From Cryobacterium luteum (GTDB lineage: Bacteria; Actinomycetota; Actinomycetes; Actinomycetales; Microbacteriaceae): 64,000 nucleotides of DNA. The notes under the pieces are model-generated. The model saw only the letters and a program-made list of their open reading frames with translations. It made no database searches and had not been told where the DNA came from. Below, in pieces: positions 23,632 to 32,840 of this stretch. The stretch is from contig NZ_FOCN01000006.1 of assembly GCF_900110125.1 (NCBI RefSeq), forward strand, positions 1-64,000, in the 5' to 3' direction. A program made the position numbers and the translations under genes. Position 1 is the first letter of the stretch, and every line of letters starts with the position of its first letter.

Positions 23632-23970
23632 GTGACCGCGCGCGTGGGTGAACAACGCGCCGCCATCGCCGCCCGCGACGGCGGCTGCATCATCCCCGGC
23701 TGCACCATCCCCGCCCGCTGGACCGAAGTGCACCACATCATCCCCGCCGGCAAGGGCGGACCAACCAACGTCGACAACGGAACAAATTTGTGCTGGTTTC
23801 ATCACCACACCATCGACACCAACGGCTGGCAGATCCGCATGATCAACGGCCGACCCCAGGTACGCGGCCCACTGCTCTGGGACCCCACCCAAACCTGGCG
23901 GCCAGCCCGTGAAGGCTTTCTGCTGATTCCCGCAGAGCTGAATCATCCTTCTGTGGGATCGAACCCATAG
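23632..23970 (+). pseudogene. Truncated DUF222-HNH endonuclease (HNH domain only)
   Basis: About 110 residues encode an HNH domain: RDGGCIIPGC, WTEVHHIIPAGKGGPTNVDNG and LCWFHHHTID. The upstream ~250-residue DUF222 part is missing; the sequence before it belongs to the opposite-strand DUF1905 gene. No ribosome site precedes the in-frame GTG. It ends at a stop directly followed by another gene fragment. Confidence 0.78.
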
Positions 23971-24285
23971 GTACCCTTTCGCTCTCAACTGCGCGTCATC
24001 TATTGGGGCGACCTGGATTCGGACGGATTCGCGATCCTGCACGCGTTGCCTAGCACCTGTGACGACGTGACGAGTGTTCTCATGGATGAAACCGTGCTGC
24101 TGCAGTTTCGCGATCTCTGGGTGTCCGAGCCAAGAGCGGCCGGCGGAACCTATCCAACACTGACCGGGAGTGAACAAGTTGCTCTGATGCGCATTCGTTC
24201 GGAGGGTAATGTGCGCCTCGAACAGGAGCGGATCGAGTGGAACTACGCGCTCGGGCGGCTGCTCGAGGTCGCAACGCAGATTTAG
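23971..24285 (+). pseudogene. jetD: C-terminal fragment of JetD (Wadjet nuclease, DUF2220)
   Basis: The last ~104 codons of a JetD-like gene remain. IYWGDLDSDGFAILHAL, LMDETVLL, LTGSEQVAL and VRLEQERIEW follow the Toprim-like catalytic domain of the Wadjet topoisomerase-nuclease JetD (DUF2220), which cleaves plasmid DNA together with the JetABC condensin. The family is about 400 residues long, so three quarters is lost, and jetA, jetB and jetC are absent from the window. It continues in the same frame as the HNH fragment, after its stop codon. Confidence 0.75.
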
Positions 24286-24573
24286 TTTCAGCTTTTTTCG
24301 GCCCGCTCTGCAGCGTGCAAGCCGGGTGCTTTTACTGAATAATGTGATGTTGATCAGCCTAATCACCAAAACTTGAGCGCTGACGACGCGGTCGAAAGTC
24401 GCAAAGTATGCCACGGCAGCACGACCGTGACCGAAAATCAGGGGATTCGGAGAATATCGTGAGGATTCGTCCAAAGACACCGGGCATGCTGGCGACCTTG
24501 CCCGCGCCACCCCGAAGTGCCCGGGCCACAACCTTAGCGAACGGGCGTACCTAGCGTCCATCATTCGCGCCAG
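24286..24573. other. Non-coding gap
   Basis: About 290 bases between the JetD fragment and the transglycosylase-like gene. No gene, clear terminator or convincing promoter was seen. It is likely to carry the promoter of the secreted protein that follows. Confidence 0.4.
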
Positions 24574-25482
24574 ATGAAGGACATGCGCCCAAAACACACT
24601 GAAACGCCCCGTGCCCACCTCGCCCCCCGAAACCTCGGAAAAACACGAAAGCCTCGCAAACCCCGCACCCGCCGGCACGAGATCGCCGCTGCCACCACTG
24701 CCGCACTCGTCATCGCCGGCCTGGTTGCCGGCAGCGGATTCGCCGCCCAGTCCGCCGATGCCAGGCAGGACAGCATCGCCGCCACGTCGGTACTGGCCGA
24801 AAGCTCGGGCCGGCAGAGCGACCAGCTCGATTTCTATGCTGCGCGCGGTGAGTCGATCACCCGCGACAACGCATCCGCTGCCCTGAGCGCCGCCAACCTG
24901 GTCATCGCCGCGAGCGTCAGCAAGGTGGATGCCACGGCCCTCACCTCGGTCGCCAGCTCGCTCGCCAGTTACGATATTCTGCCGATCGATGAGCTCGAAG
25001 ACCTCACGGCCGAGGCGAAAGCCCAGACCGCGTCGGTTGCTGCCGCTACAGCAGAAGTCGACCGCGCTGCCGCCGAGGCCGCGGCGGAGGCTGCGGCGGC
25101 TGCCGCCGCAGCCTCGGCCGCAGAAGCTGCAGCTGAGGCCGCTCGCCTGGAATCTCTCGCCGGGGGCAATGGCATCGATGGCGCACGCGCCACGGCACGC
25201 TCAATGGCGGCTTCCCAGTACGGCTGGGGTGAGGACCAGTTCAGCTGCCTCGACCGGCTCTGGCAGAAGGAATCCGGCTGGAATTACGCAGCCAGGAATT
25301 CGAGCAGCGGTGCGACCGGAATTCCCCAGGCGCTGCCCGGCAGCAAAATGGCCTCAGCCGGTACCGACTGGGCCACCAACGCGACCACGCAGATCAGTTG
25401 GGGCCTCGGCTATATCAAAGCCTCCTCCTATGGAACGCCATGCGCCGCCTGGTCGCATTCCCAGTCCGTCGGCTGGTACTGA
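24574..25482 (+). CDS. Secreted lytic transglycosylase-like protein
   Basis: 302 residues. A basic N-terminus (RKPRKPRTRRHE) leads into a signal/anchor helix (AAATTAALVIAGLVAGSGFAA). A helical spacer with a long Ala/Glu coiled-coil tract (~150-195) follows. The C-terminal domain reads YGWGEDQFSCLDRLWQKESGWNYAARN, SSGATGIPQALPGSKM and WGLGYI. This is the aggregation-promoting-factor/SLT-like lysozyme fold common in Microbacteriaceae, with the Glu of KESGW as candidate catalytic acid. It probably trims peptidoglycan outside the cell. Confidence 0.82.
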   Translation: MKDMRPKHTETPRAHLAPRNLGKTRKPRKPRTRRHEIAAATTAALVIAGLVAGSGFAAQSADARQDSIAATSVLAESSGRQSDQLDFYAARGESITRDNASAALSAANLVIAASVSKVDATALTSVASSLASYDILPIDELEDLTAEAKAQTASVAAATAEVDRAAAEAAAEAAAAAAAASAAEAAAEAARLESLAGGNGIDGARATARSMAASQYGWGEDQFSCLDRLWQKESGWNYAARNSSSGATGIPQALPGSKMASAGTDWATNATTQISWGLGYIKASSYGTPCAAWSHSQSVGWY

Positions 25483-25702
25483 CCTCGACCTTGACGGCGG
25501 TTTATGCCCCGGTCACGACCGAATCGACGAGCGGCGGGCTGTTTCGTCCTGGCTGGCCGCAGGTTCTGCGGCGGCCAGCCGGGGCGGCGGGTGCGGCGGT
25601 ACGATGGGCGAGCACGGGCTCTGCATGAGTGAGTGAGGCGAGGCACACCGACGTGCCCGTCGCAGGAGCCCTCGCACCTATCCTTAATGGAGGCGTTTTT
25701 CG

Positions 25703-28700
25703 ATGTCGTCTGGTTTCATCCGAACGGGTCTGTCCCCGTCAGATCCCACGCTCGAAACGTTCATAGTTGATTACTATGAACATCTAACAGACGAAGATGC
25801 GGTGAACTACACCCCGGAGCTGCTCGAAGCCCGGGCGCGCACACACTGGCAGGTCGCGCAGCCGCGGGTTCCGAAGATGGCCACGATCGAGATCCACAAT
25901 GAATCCGGTCGCAGCGTCGTTTACATCGTCACCGACGACATGCCGTTTCTGGTGGACTCGGTCACAGCCGAAATCGTGCGCCAGCACTCGGCCATCCACC
26001 TGGTCGTGCACCCCCTGCTCATCGTGGCCCGTAGCAAGTCCACGAACGAACTGGTCGGCATCAACCGCATTCCGGCCAGCGCCGGCGTCTCCAGTGGAGA
26101 CACCTCGGCCATGCCCAACATCGCTCACCTCATCGCGACCGGTGATGACGCCTCGCACCTGGAATCCTGGATCGCCATCGAGATCGACACGGCGAGTGAG
26201 GAAGTACAGGCCAGCCTCGTCGCCGGGTTGACCGCCGTTCTCGGCGACGTGCGTGCCGCCGTCGCCGACTGGCCCCTCATGCGCACCAAGGCCATGCAGA
26301 TCGCCGACGCCCTCGATACGATCAACGGTGCCGATCAGATCAAGGACCTCCGCCAGACCCAACAGCTGTTGCACTGGCTCGACGAGGGCAACTTCACCTT
26401 TCTCGGTTACCGCGAATACAACCTCGAGACACTCGACGGCGAAGACGTTCTCAGCCTCGTTGAGGGCAGTGGCCTCGGTCTGCTGCGGTCCGCCGACGAT
26501 CGGCACCAGATCCAGCATCTGACGGATGCCGGCCGGCAGAAGGCGCGCGAGCGCACGGCCCTGGTGATCACCAAAGCCAACTCTCGGTCGACCGTGCACC
26601 GCCCCGCCTACTTTGACTACATCGGCATCAAGAGCTTCGATGCTGCCGGTCAGGTCAACGGCGAGCAGCGCTTCATCGGGCTGTTCGCCGCGAGTGCCTA
26701 CACCAGCTCGGTCACCGCCGTGCCGGTACTGCGCGAAAAAGTCAACGCCGTCATGACCGAGGTCGGTTTTCCGCCCGAGTCGCACAGCGGCAAGGACCTG
26801 CTCGGTATCATGGAAACCTACCCCCGTGACGAACTGTTCCAAATCGAGGTGCCCGCCCTCGTCGCCGTATCGCTCGCCATCCAGCGCCTGCAGGAACGTC
26901 GCCGAACCCGCCTGTTCCTGCGTCCCGACATCTACGGCCGGTTTATGTCGGCGCTGGTCTACCTGCCGCGTGATCGTTACAACACCGCCGTGCGGCTGCG
27001 CATCGAGAAAGAACTTCAGGAGACGTTCAACTCGGAATCGCTCGACTTCGAAGCACGCATGACCGAATCCGCGCTCGCGCGACTGTTCTATCGCATCCGC
27101 TTGCCCAAAGAGGTGTCGCCCGACGCCGTCGATGCGGCCGATCTGGAACACCGCCTGGCCATGGCCGTGCGGTCCTGGCCGGAGGGAATCAGCGACGAAC
27201 TGCGCGAAACCCACTCTGTCGAAGAGGCCGAGCGGTTGTCCGAGGTGTGGGCTGAGGCTTTTCCCGACAGCTACCGGATCGATTACGAAATCACCGACGC
27301 CCTCGAAGACATCGGCCGGTTCGAGGCGTGCGCAGCGCAGGTGGGGGCATCCGCGCAACCGCACACCCGCCCGGGGCTGCACGTCTACCTGCCCAAGACC
27401 GCCGGCGACCCCGATGAAGACGCTCGCATCAAGCTGTACATGACCGAACCGAAGAGCCTCAGCCAGATTCTGCCCTTTCTGCAGAACCTTGGCATCGAGG
27501 TGCTCGACGAGGTGCCCTTCGAAATTCAGACCGCCGACGGGCGCAGTTTCTACCTCTACGACTTCGGACTGCACTATCCGGCCGGAGTGGACCCGGTCGC
27601 GACCGGCGCGCTGCTGGCCGACTCCTTTGGTGCGGCCATCAGCGGAGCGATCGAATCCGACAGCCTCGACCGCCTGGTTCTGCAAGACGGCCTGCCCTGG
27701 CACCGCGTGGTCATTCTGCGCAGCTACGCCAAGTACCTGCGTCAGATCGGCAATACCAACTCCTACGGTTTCGTCGCCAATGCCCTGCTGGCCAATCCGG
27801 CCGTCACGCGCGGCCTCGTGGCCTTGTTCGAGGCCCGGTTCGACCCGGACCTCGCCGACGACGAGCGGATGCTACGCGTCGCCGACGTGCGCGAGCAGCT
27901 GCGGGTCGCAATGGAGCAGGTTGCCACCCTCGACGCCGACCGTGTGCTGCGCACGCTGATCACCCTGATCGAAGCGTCGCTGCGCACCAACTTTTTTCAG
28001 TACAAGCCGTACCTGAGTATCAAGCTCGACCCGTCTCAGATCGGGCAGATGCCGTCGCCCAAGCCCAAGTATGAGATCTGGGTGTATTCACCGCGGGTGG
28101 AGGGCGTGCACCTGCGCTTCGGCAAGGTGGCCCGTGGCGGGCTGCGCTGGTCGGACCGCCGCGAAGATTTTCGCACCGAAGTACTCGGCCTGGTCAAGGC
28201 GCAAACGGTCAAGAACGCCGTCATCGTACCCACCGGCGCGAAGGGCGGATTCTTCGCCAAGAAGCTTCCCGACCCCGGCGTCGACCGTGCGGCCTGGATG
28301 GCAGAGGGCATCGACAGCTACAAAACCTTCATCCGGGGACTGCTCGACCTCACCGACAACCTGGTCGCCGAAGGCGCCGAAGAGCACGTCGTGGCACCGC
28401 ACCGCGTGGTGCGCCACGATGATGACGACAGCTACCTGGTCGTAGCCGCCGACAAGGGCACCGCGTCGTTCTCGGACATCGCCAACGGGCTGGCCGCCGA
28501 ATACGGATTCTGGCTCGGAGACGCTTTCGCCTCCGGTGGCTCGGTCGGCTACGACCACAAGGAGATGGGCATCACCGCGCGGGGTGCGTGGGAGTCGGTC
28601 AAACGCCACTTCAGCGAACTCGGCGTAGATACCCAGACCGAAGATTTCACCGTTGTCGGTGTCGGCGATATGTCGGGGGATGTGTTCGGCAACGGCATGC

Positions 28701-30544
28701 TGCTGTCGGAGCACACCAAGCTCGTCGCAGCCTTCGACCACCGGCACATCTTTCTCGACCCCAACCCCGACCCCGCGCTCTCCTTCGTGGAACGAGGCCG
28801 GTTGTTCGAACTGGCGCGTTCCTCGTGGGCCGACTACAGTGCCGACCTGATCAGCACCGGCGGCGGTGTCTTTCCCCGCCAGGCTAAGGTCGTTCCCATC
28901 TCGACCGAGGTGCAGGTCGTGCTGGGACTACCGGTGGGCACAACCGAGTTGAGCCCGCCCGAACTGCTGCGCGCCATTCTGCTGGCGCCCGCCGATCTGC
29001 TCTACAACGGCGGCATCGGCACCTACGTCAAGGCCAGCAGCGAAACCGCCGCGCAGGTCGGCGACAAGGCCAACGACGGCATCCGGGTTGACGGCAAAGA
29101 CCTGCGGGTCAAGGTCGTGGGGGAGGGCGGCAACCTTGGCTTCACCCAGCTCGGCCGCATCGAAGCCGCACTTGCCGGCGTTATTCTCAACACCGACGCG
29201 ATCGACAACTCGGCCGGTGTGGACTGCTCGGACCACGAAGTCAACATCAAGATCTTCGTGGACCGCATGGTCGCCGCCGGCAAGCTCGACCCCGCCGAGC
29301 GGGCCGAGTTTCTCGCCGAGATGACCGACGAGGTGGGGCGTCTGGTTCTGGTGGACAACGTCGACCAGAACATCCTGCTGCTCAATGACCGGGTGCTCGT
29401 GAACAACTGGAGCCCGAGCTACGAACGCCTCATGAACTGGCTGGAAGAATCGGGAGAACTGCAGCGCGAACTGGAGGCCCTGCCGACCACGGCCACCCTG
29501 CGGGAGCGTCTCGATCGAGGCCAGGGTCTGACCAGCCCCGAGTTGAGCGTGCTCGCCGCCTACGCCAAAATCGAGCTGGCCACCGCCCTGCGCGACAGCG
29601 ATCTGGCCGACGACCCGTGGTTCGGCCGCACCCTGCGCCGGTACTTCCCGACCCTCCTGTCGCAGCGTTTCGATGCCGAGCTCGACACGCATCCGCTGCG
29701 CCGGGAGATCATCGCGACCGTCGTCGCGAACGACATGATCAACCTCGGTGGCATCACCTTCGCCTTTCGCACGATGGAAGAGACCTCGGCCAGCCAGGCG
29801 ACGATCGCACGCGCCTTCGTGGCCCTGCGAGAGATCTTCGACATCGACACTATGGTTGACGAACTCAACGCTCTGCCGTCGTCCTTCCCGACCGAGAAAT
29901 GGACCGCGATCCACCTCGACATTCGCCGACTGCTCGACCGGGCGGTGCGCTGGCAGGTCAACCACGGCGGCAACATGCCCGTCGGCGCGGTGATTGCCAA
30001 GTATCGGCCGCAGATCGCGCTCATGCGCGAGCATCTCGGTGAATACCTGCAGGGCAGTGACCGGGGGCGCCTCGAAACCCAGGAGGCGAAGGCCCGGGAG
30101 TGGGGCCTGCCCGACGACCTCGGTCGCCGCTGGTCGGAACTGTTTGAAGCCTACGCGCTGCTCGACGTGGCCAAGGTCGCCGCGCGGGCCAACGTGCCGG
30201 TCACCGACGTTGCCGCCATCTACTACGCGGTCTACAACCGCTTCGGTGTCGACAACCTGCTCGAGCGCATTACGAAGCTGCCGCGCAAGGACCGCTGGCA
30301 GGCCCTCGCCCGCGCCGCCCTGCGCGACGACCTCTATTCGACGGTCGCCGACATGGCCCGCTCCGTGCTCGACGAAACGGATGCCGGCACCGCCGACGAA
30401 CGCCTCCTCGCCTGGGAAGCACTCAACGCCGAACAGCTCGGCCGGGCGCGCAGCGTGTTCGAGGAGGTCAACTCCCTCGCGCAGGACGACATGGCATCGC
30501 TCTCGGTGGCCGTGCGCCTGCTGCGTTCCATCGTGCGCCGCTAA
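25703..30544 (+). CDS. NAD-dependent glutamate dehydrogenase, large (GDH-180) type
   Basis: 1613 residues, the size expected for the Streptomyces/Pseudomonas-type 180-kDa NAD-GDH, which turns glutamate into 2-oxoglutarate and ammonium. The N-terminal regulatory region contains VTDDMPFLVDSVTAEIVRQ. The catalytic core contains GKVARGGLRWSDRREDFR, KNAVIVPTGAKGGF, GVGDMSGDVFGNGML, FLDPNPD and VVGEGGNLGFTQ (nucleotide-binding region). GGAGG lies upstream of ATG 25703. It is monocistronic and ends at a strong terminator. Together with the hut genes at 48-52 kb it would channel histidine carbon into the TCA cycle. Confidence 0.95.
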   Translation: MSSGFIRTGLSPSDPTLETFIVDYYEHLTDEDAVNYTPELLEARARTHWQVAQPRVPKMATIEIHNESGRSVVYIVTDDMPFLVDSVTAEIVRQHSAIHLVVHPLLIVARSKSTNELVGINRIPASAGVSSGDTSAMPNIAHLIATGDDASHLESWIAIEIDTASEEVQASLVAGLTAVLGDVRAAVADWPLMRTKAMQIADALDTINGADQIKDLRQTQQLLHWLDEGNFTFLGYREYNLETLDGEDVLSLVEGSGLGLLRSADDRHQIQHLTDAGRQKARERTALVITKANSRSTVHRPAYFDYIGIKSFDAAGQVNGEQRFIGLFAASAYTSSVTAVPVLREKVNAVMTEVGFPPESHSGKDLLGIMETYPRDELFQIEVPALVAVSLAIQRLQERRRTRLFLRPDIYGRFMSALVYLPRDRYNTAVRLRIEKELQETFNSESLDFEARMTESALARLFYRIRLPKEVSPDAVDAADLEHRLAMAVRSWPEGISDELRETHSVEEAERLSEVWAEAFPDSYRIDYEITDALEDIGRFEACAAQVGASAQPHTRPGLHVYLPKTAGDPDEDARIKLYMTEPKSLSQILPFLQNLGIEVLDEVPFEIQTADGRSFYLYDFGLHYPAGVDPVATGALLADSFGAAISGAIESDSLDRLVLQDGLPWHRVVILRSYAKYLRQIGNTNSYGFVANALLANPAVTRGLVALFEARFDPDLADDERMLRVADVREQLRVAMEQVATLDADRVLRTLITLIEASLRTNFFQYKPYLSIKLDPSQIGQMPSPKPKYEIWVYSPRVEGVHLRFGKVARGGLRWSDRREDFRTEVLGLVKAQTVKNAVIVPTGAKGGFFAKKLPDPGVDRAAWMAEGIDSYKTFIRGLLDLTDNLVAEGAEEHVVAPHRVVRHDDDDSYLVVAADKGTASFSDIANGLAAEYGFWLGDAFASGGSVGYDHKEMGITARGAWESVKRHFSELGVDTQTEDFTVVGVGDMSGDVFGNGMLLSEHTKLVAAFDHRHIFLDPNPDPALSFVERGRLFELARSSWADYSADLISTGGGVFPRQAKVVPISTEVQVVLGLPVGTTELSPPELLRAILLAPADLLYNGGIGTYVKASSETAAQVGDKANDGIRVDGKDLRVKVVGEGGNLGFTQLGRIEAALAGVILNTDAIDNSAGVDCSDHEVNIKIFVDRMVAAGKLDPAERAEFLAEMTDEVGRLVLVDNVDQNILLLNDRVLVNNWSPSYERLMNWLEESGELQRELEALPTTATLRERLDRGQGLTSPELSVLAAYAKIELATALRDSDLADDPWFGRTLRRYFPTLLSQRFDAELDTHPLRREIIATVVANDMINLGGITFAFRTMEETSASQATIARAFVALREIFDIDTMVDELNALPSSFPTEKWTAIHLDIRRLLDRAVRWQVNHGGNMPVGAVIAKYRPQIALMREHLGEYLQGSDRGRLETQEAKAREWGLPDDLGRRWSELFEAYALLDVAKVAARANVPVTDVAAIYYAVYNRFGVDNLLERITKLPRKDRWQALARAALRDDLYSTVADMARSVLDETDAGTADERLLAWEALNAEQLGRARSVFEEVNSLAQDDMASLSVAVRLLRSIVRR

Positions 30545-30556
30545 GGGTAATACCAG

Positions 30557-30590
30557 GGGCGTCCCGAGTTCGGGGCGCCCTTCTTTTTTC
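30557..30590 (+). terminator. Rho-independent terminator of the glutamate dehydrogenase gene
   Basis: GGGCGTCCC (30557-30565) pairs with GGGGCGCCC (30572-30580) through nine pairs, one of them G-T, around a 6-base loop. It is followed by TTCTTTTTTC. It starts 13 bases after the stop codon. Confidence 0.88.
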
Positions 30591-30602
30591 GGCGGACTGA
30601 AG

Positions 30603-30618
30603 GTACCCTGGGGGGTAT
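30603..30618 (+). promoter_or_regulatory. CsoR/CstR-like operator upstream of peroxiredoxin
   Basis: GTACCCTGGGGGGTAT has TACCC and GGGTA arms around TGGG, the layout of operators bound by the CsoR/CstR family of copper- or persulfide-sensing repressors. It lies about 65 bases before the peroxiredoxin ATG, where a promoter is expected. No csoR/cstR gene is in the window. The identification is by pattern only. Confidence 0.45.
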
Positions 30619-30681
30619 ATTGAGAGCGAGCCCGGATGTGGTGTGTTCAGGCTTTTCCCTAACGAAAAGATAAGAGGAACC

Positions 30682-31425
30682 ATGCCTGAGACCATCGATA
30701 CCGAGCGCTTCACGATGCCGCGCCTCGGCGATCCGGCGCCGGAATTCACGGCCGTGACCACCCAGGGGGACATCACCTTTCCCGCCGACTACGCCGGCCG
30801 GTGGGTCATTCTGTTCAGCCACCCGTCCGACTTCACCCCCGTCTGCACGAGTGAATTCATGACCTTCGCCGTCATGCAGGACGAGTTTGCCCTCTACAAC
30901 ACCGACCTCGTCGGCCTCTCGGTCGACGGCCTGTACAGCCACATCGCGTGGCTCCGCACGATCGAACAGAAGATCACGTACCGCGGTCACAGCAATGTCA
31001 AGGTCACCTTTCCGCTCATCGACGACCACACCATGGAGGTGGCGATGAAGTACGGCATGATCATGCCCGGTGAGGGTGGCTCGTCGACCGTTCGGGCCGT
31101 GTTCATCATCGACCCGAAGGGCGTCATCCGCACCATCATCTACTACCCACTCAGCACCGGCCGCAACTTTCCTGAACTGCTTCGGGTCATCAAGGCGCTG
31201 CAGACCGCCGATGAATTCCAGGTCGCGACTCCCGCCGACTGGATTCCCGGGGAGCCCGTCATCATGCCGCTGCCCGGCTCGTGCGGAACGGCCAAGGAAC
31301 GCATGGATGGCGCCGCCGAAGAAAAGCTCACCTGCCAGGACTGGTTCTTCTGCACGAAGGAACTCAGTGAAGCCGAGATCGACTCCCGCCTCCAGGTCAA
31401 ATCAGTGGAAACACTCGTCGGCTAG
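30682..31425 (+). CDS. Peroxiredoxin, Prx6/archaeal-type
   Basis: 247 residues. The peroxidatic Cys is C55 in HPSDFTPVCTSEF. The C-terminal arm has three further cysteines, C201 (SCGTAKERM), C218 and C224 (LTCQDWFFC), as in the thermophilic archaeal Prx6 subgroup, where the arm Cys resolves the sulfenate. It reduces hydrogen peroxide and organic peroxides in the cytosol, probably recharged by thioredoxin or mycoredoxin (a mycoredoxin-like gene lies 400 bases on). AGAGGA precedes ATG 30682; a GTG/ATG further upstream would overlap the promoter. Confidence 0.92.
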   Translation: MPETIDTERFTMPRLGDPAPEFTAVTTQGDITFPADYAGRWVILFSHPSDFTPVCTSEFMTFAVMQDEFALYNTDLVGLSVDGLYSHIAWLRTIEQKITYRGHSNVKVTFPLIDDHTMEVAMKYGMIMPGEGGSSTVRAVFIIDPKGVIRTIIYYPLSTGRNFPELLRVIKALQTADEFQVATPADWIPGEPVIMPLPGSCGTAKERMDGAAEEKLTCQDWFFCTKELSEAEIDSRLQVKSVETLVG

Positions 31426-31745
31426 GGCAGCGAGGCGACCGCGACGGCGATGGCCAGCCAAAGCGGCATCGCAGCGGCCATGAGCGCGAGTCCCACCCAC
31501 TGCAGTCGAATGTAGGGCTGCTCGGCGCCGCCGCGTTTGCGGGTGCGCACGATGTCAATCACGCACACGATCATTCCCAGGAACATGAGGGGTGACGCGG
31601 TCAACAGAGCGCTGAGATAGCGGGCATCGTCGCCCACGGCGAGGCAGACGCTGACGCCCAACACGCTGTACAGCAGAAACAGCGCCACGCTGACCCACAG
31701 CGAAATGGGAATGCGCCGCGTCGTCGGCGTGAGTGTTGCGTGCAT
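31422..31745 (-). CDS. Small three-helix membrane protein
   Basis: 107 residues with three hydrophobic stretches (ISLWVSVALFLLYSVLGVSVCLAVG, LLTASPLMFLGMIVCVIDIV, WVGLALMAAAMPLWLAIAVAVASL) and a basic loop RTRKRGG between the second and third. No family was recognised. Its 3' end overlaps the peroxiredoxin stop by 4 bases tail to tail. The start at MHATLTPTTRR is preferred to an upstream in-frame CTG/TTG region. Confidence 0.6.
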   Translation of the reverse strand: MHATLTPTTRRIPISLWVSVALFLLYSVLGVSVCLAVGDDARYLSALLTASPLMFLGMIVCVIDIVRTRKRGGAEQPYIRLQWVGLALMAAAMPLWLAIAVAVASLP

Positions 31746-31807
31746 GATGCGACCCCCGTTGGTATCTGCGATTTCTGACAGTAGCACGGGGGTCGGTTGC
31801 GCGATGC

Positions 31808-32080
31808 TCAGCCGATGCGGCCGAGCTGCGTGAGCTTGGTGCGCACCTCGGCGTCGCTTGGCTCCACCAGGTGGGTGTCGTCGGAAAACACGATGACGGG
31901 AATGTTCGTGCGGCCGCTGATGGCGCGGGCGCGATCAGCGCCATCCTCGACCAGCAGCAGGTCGACGTAGTCGTAGTCCACCTCGAGGCGATCGAGCAAG
32001 GACTTGGAACGACGGCAATCGCCGCACCACTCCGCCCCATACATCGTGATGCGCGGTGCGGTGGCAGTGGTTTCAGTCAT
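31808..32080 (-). CDS. Mycoredoxin/glutaredoxin-like protein
   Basis: 90 residues. A glutaredoxin fold with ITMYGAEWCGDCRRSKSLLDRL (active-site C19-G-D-C22), VDLLLVEDGADRARAISGRTNIPVIVFSD (cis-Pro TNIPV) and a C-terminal helix. Actinobacterial mycoredoxins reduce mixed disulfides with mycothiol. CGDC is a variant of the usual CxxC. The frame is open upstream to 32227, but the family start is MTETT at 32080. Its proximity to the peroxiredoxin hints at a shared redox role. Confidence 0.85.
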   Translation of the reverse strand: MTETTATAPRITMYGAEWCGDCRRSKSLLDRLEVDYDYVDLLLVEDGADRARAISGRTNIPVIVFSDDTHLVEPSDAEVRTKLTQLGRIG

Positions 32081-32129
32081 GTCAGCGAGCTTAGGCGGCG
32101 CGCCTGTGTGCGGCGGGTGGGCATCCGTT

Positions 32130-32426
32130 TTAGTCGTGCAGGTGGTCCACCTGCCAGCCGGTGGACTGCTCGAGCAGGTCCAGAATATTCTGAGCGGACG
32201 CTCGCGCTGCGGCCTGGCTGCGCGCATCGACCACGTCGATGGTCAGGGGCAGGCTCTCGCCGAACTTCGGAATCTCTACCTCGACCCGGCCGCCGTCCGG
32301 CAGGGCGATGAAGGCGTTCGCGCCGGCCTGCTCCTCGACTTTGGTGCTGAGGGCGGTGGCGATAGCCCAGAGGGCATCGGGCTTGGTGCTCTGCACCTGG
32401 GCGACGATCGTGGCGGTGAAGGTCAT
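32130..32426 (-). CDS. Conserved small protein of unknown function
   Basis: 98 residues, acidic, beginning MTFTATIVAQVQSTKPDALWAIATALSTKVEEQ and ending NILDLLEQSTGWQVDHLHD. The alternating strand/helix pattern suggests a compact alpha/beta fold. There are no catalytic motifs, cysteines or membrane segments. It is upstream of the mycoredoxin gene on the same strand (49 bases apart) and divergent from the next small gene. Confidence 0.55.
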   Translation of the reverse strand: MTFTATIVAQVQSTKPDALWAIATALSTKVEEQAGANAFIALPDGGRVEVEIPKFGESLPLTIDVVDARSQAAARASAQNILDLLEQSTGWQVDHLHD

Positions 32427-32488
32427 GGTTCTCCGAACGTGAAGGGAAGTGGGCCCGTTCAGTAAAGCAGTACCCGTACCCTGAATCC

Positions 32489-32779
32489 ATGCCCTCTTTT
32501 CGCGTCACCATGAGTATCGAATCCCTGCACCCGGGAACCGCGCCGGCCTCGGTCGTGCCGCGCGCCGCCGCCAAGGTCGCCGAATTCACGACCGTTGAGG
32601 CCTCCGACCTCACGATTGTCGCCGGCGCGGCCCGCGTCATCGTGCGTTTCACAGCGGATGACGCGGCGTCGGCCCTGGAGATCGGCGGCCACGTCGTAGC
32701 CGATCTTCGGGACGTCGCCGAGCTGCGGGCATCGCTGGTGACCGAACGGGTCAAGGGAACCTGGGTTCCGGTGCGCTGA
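32489..32779 (+). CDS. Conserved small protein of unknown function
   Basis: 96 residues: MPSFRVTMSIESLHPGTAPASVVPRAA at the start, VIVRFTADDAASALEIGGHVVADLRDVAEL in the middle. The strand-helix-strand pattern resembles a small ferredoxin-like fold. It is divergent from the 98-residue gene across 62 bases, so the two may share a promoter region. No function can be assigned. Confidence 0.55.
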   Translation: MPSFRVTMSIESLHPGTAPASVVPRAAAKVAEFTTVEASDLTIVAGAARVIVRFTADDAASALEIGGHVVADLRDVAELRASLVTERVKGTWVPVR

Positions 32780-32793
32780 CCTCAACGCAACAA

Positions 32794-32824
32794 GGGCGCG
32801 GGTGACCAGAAGTCATCCGCGCCC
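32794..32824. terminator. Bidirectional terminator hairpin
   Basis: A 13-bp stem (32794-32806 with 32812-32824, one G-T pair) around CAGAA lies between two convergent genes. On the minus strand it is followed by TTGTTGCGTT, so it best serves the ice-binding protein gene. On the plus strand it lacks a T-run. Confidence 0.65.
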
Positions 32825-32840
32825 TCGTGCTGTGCCTGCG

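Noticed and set aside
25784..27703. A 639-codon open frame on the minus strand
   Set aside because: It is fully antisense to the glutamate dehydrogenase gene, has low-complexity composition and no family motifs; a high-GC shadow.
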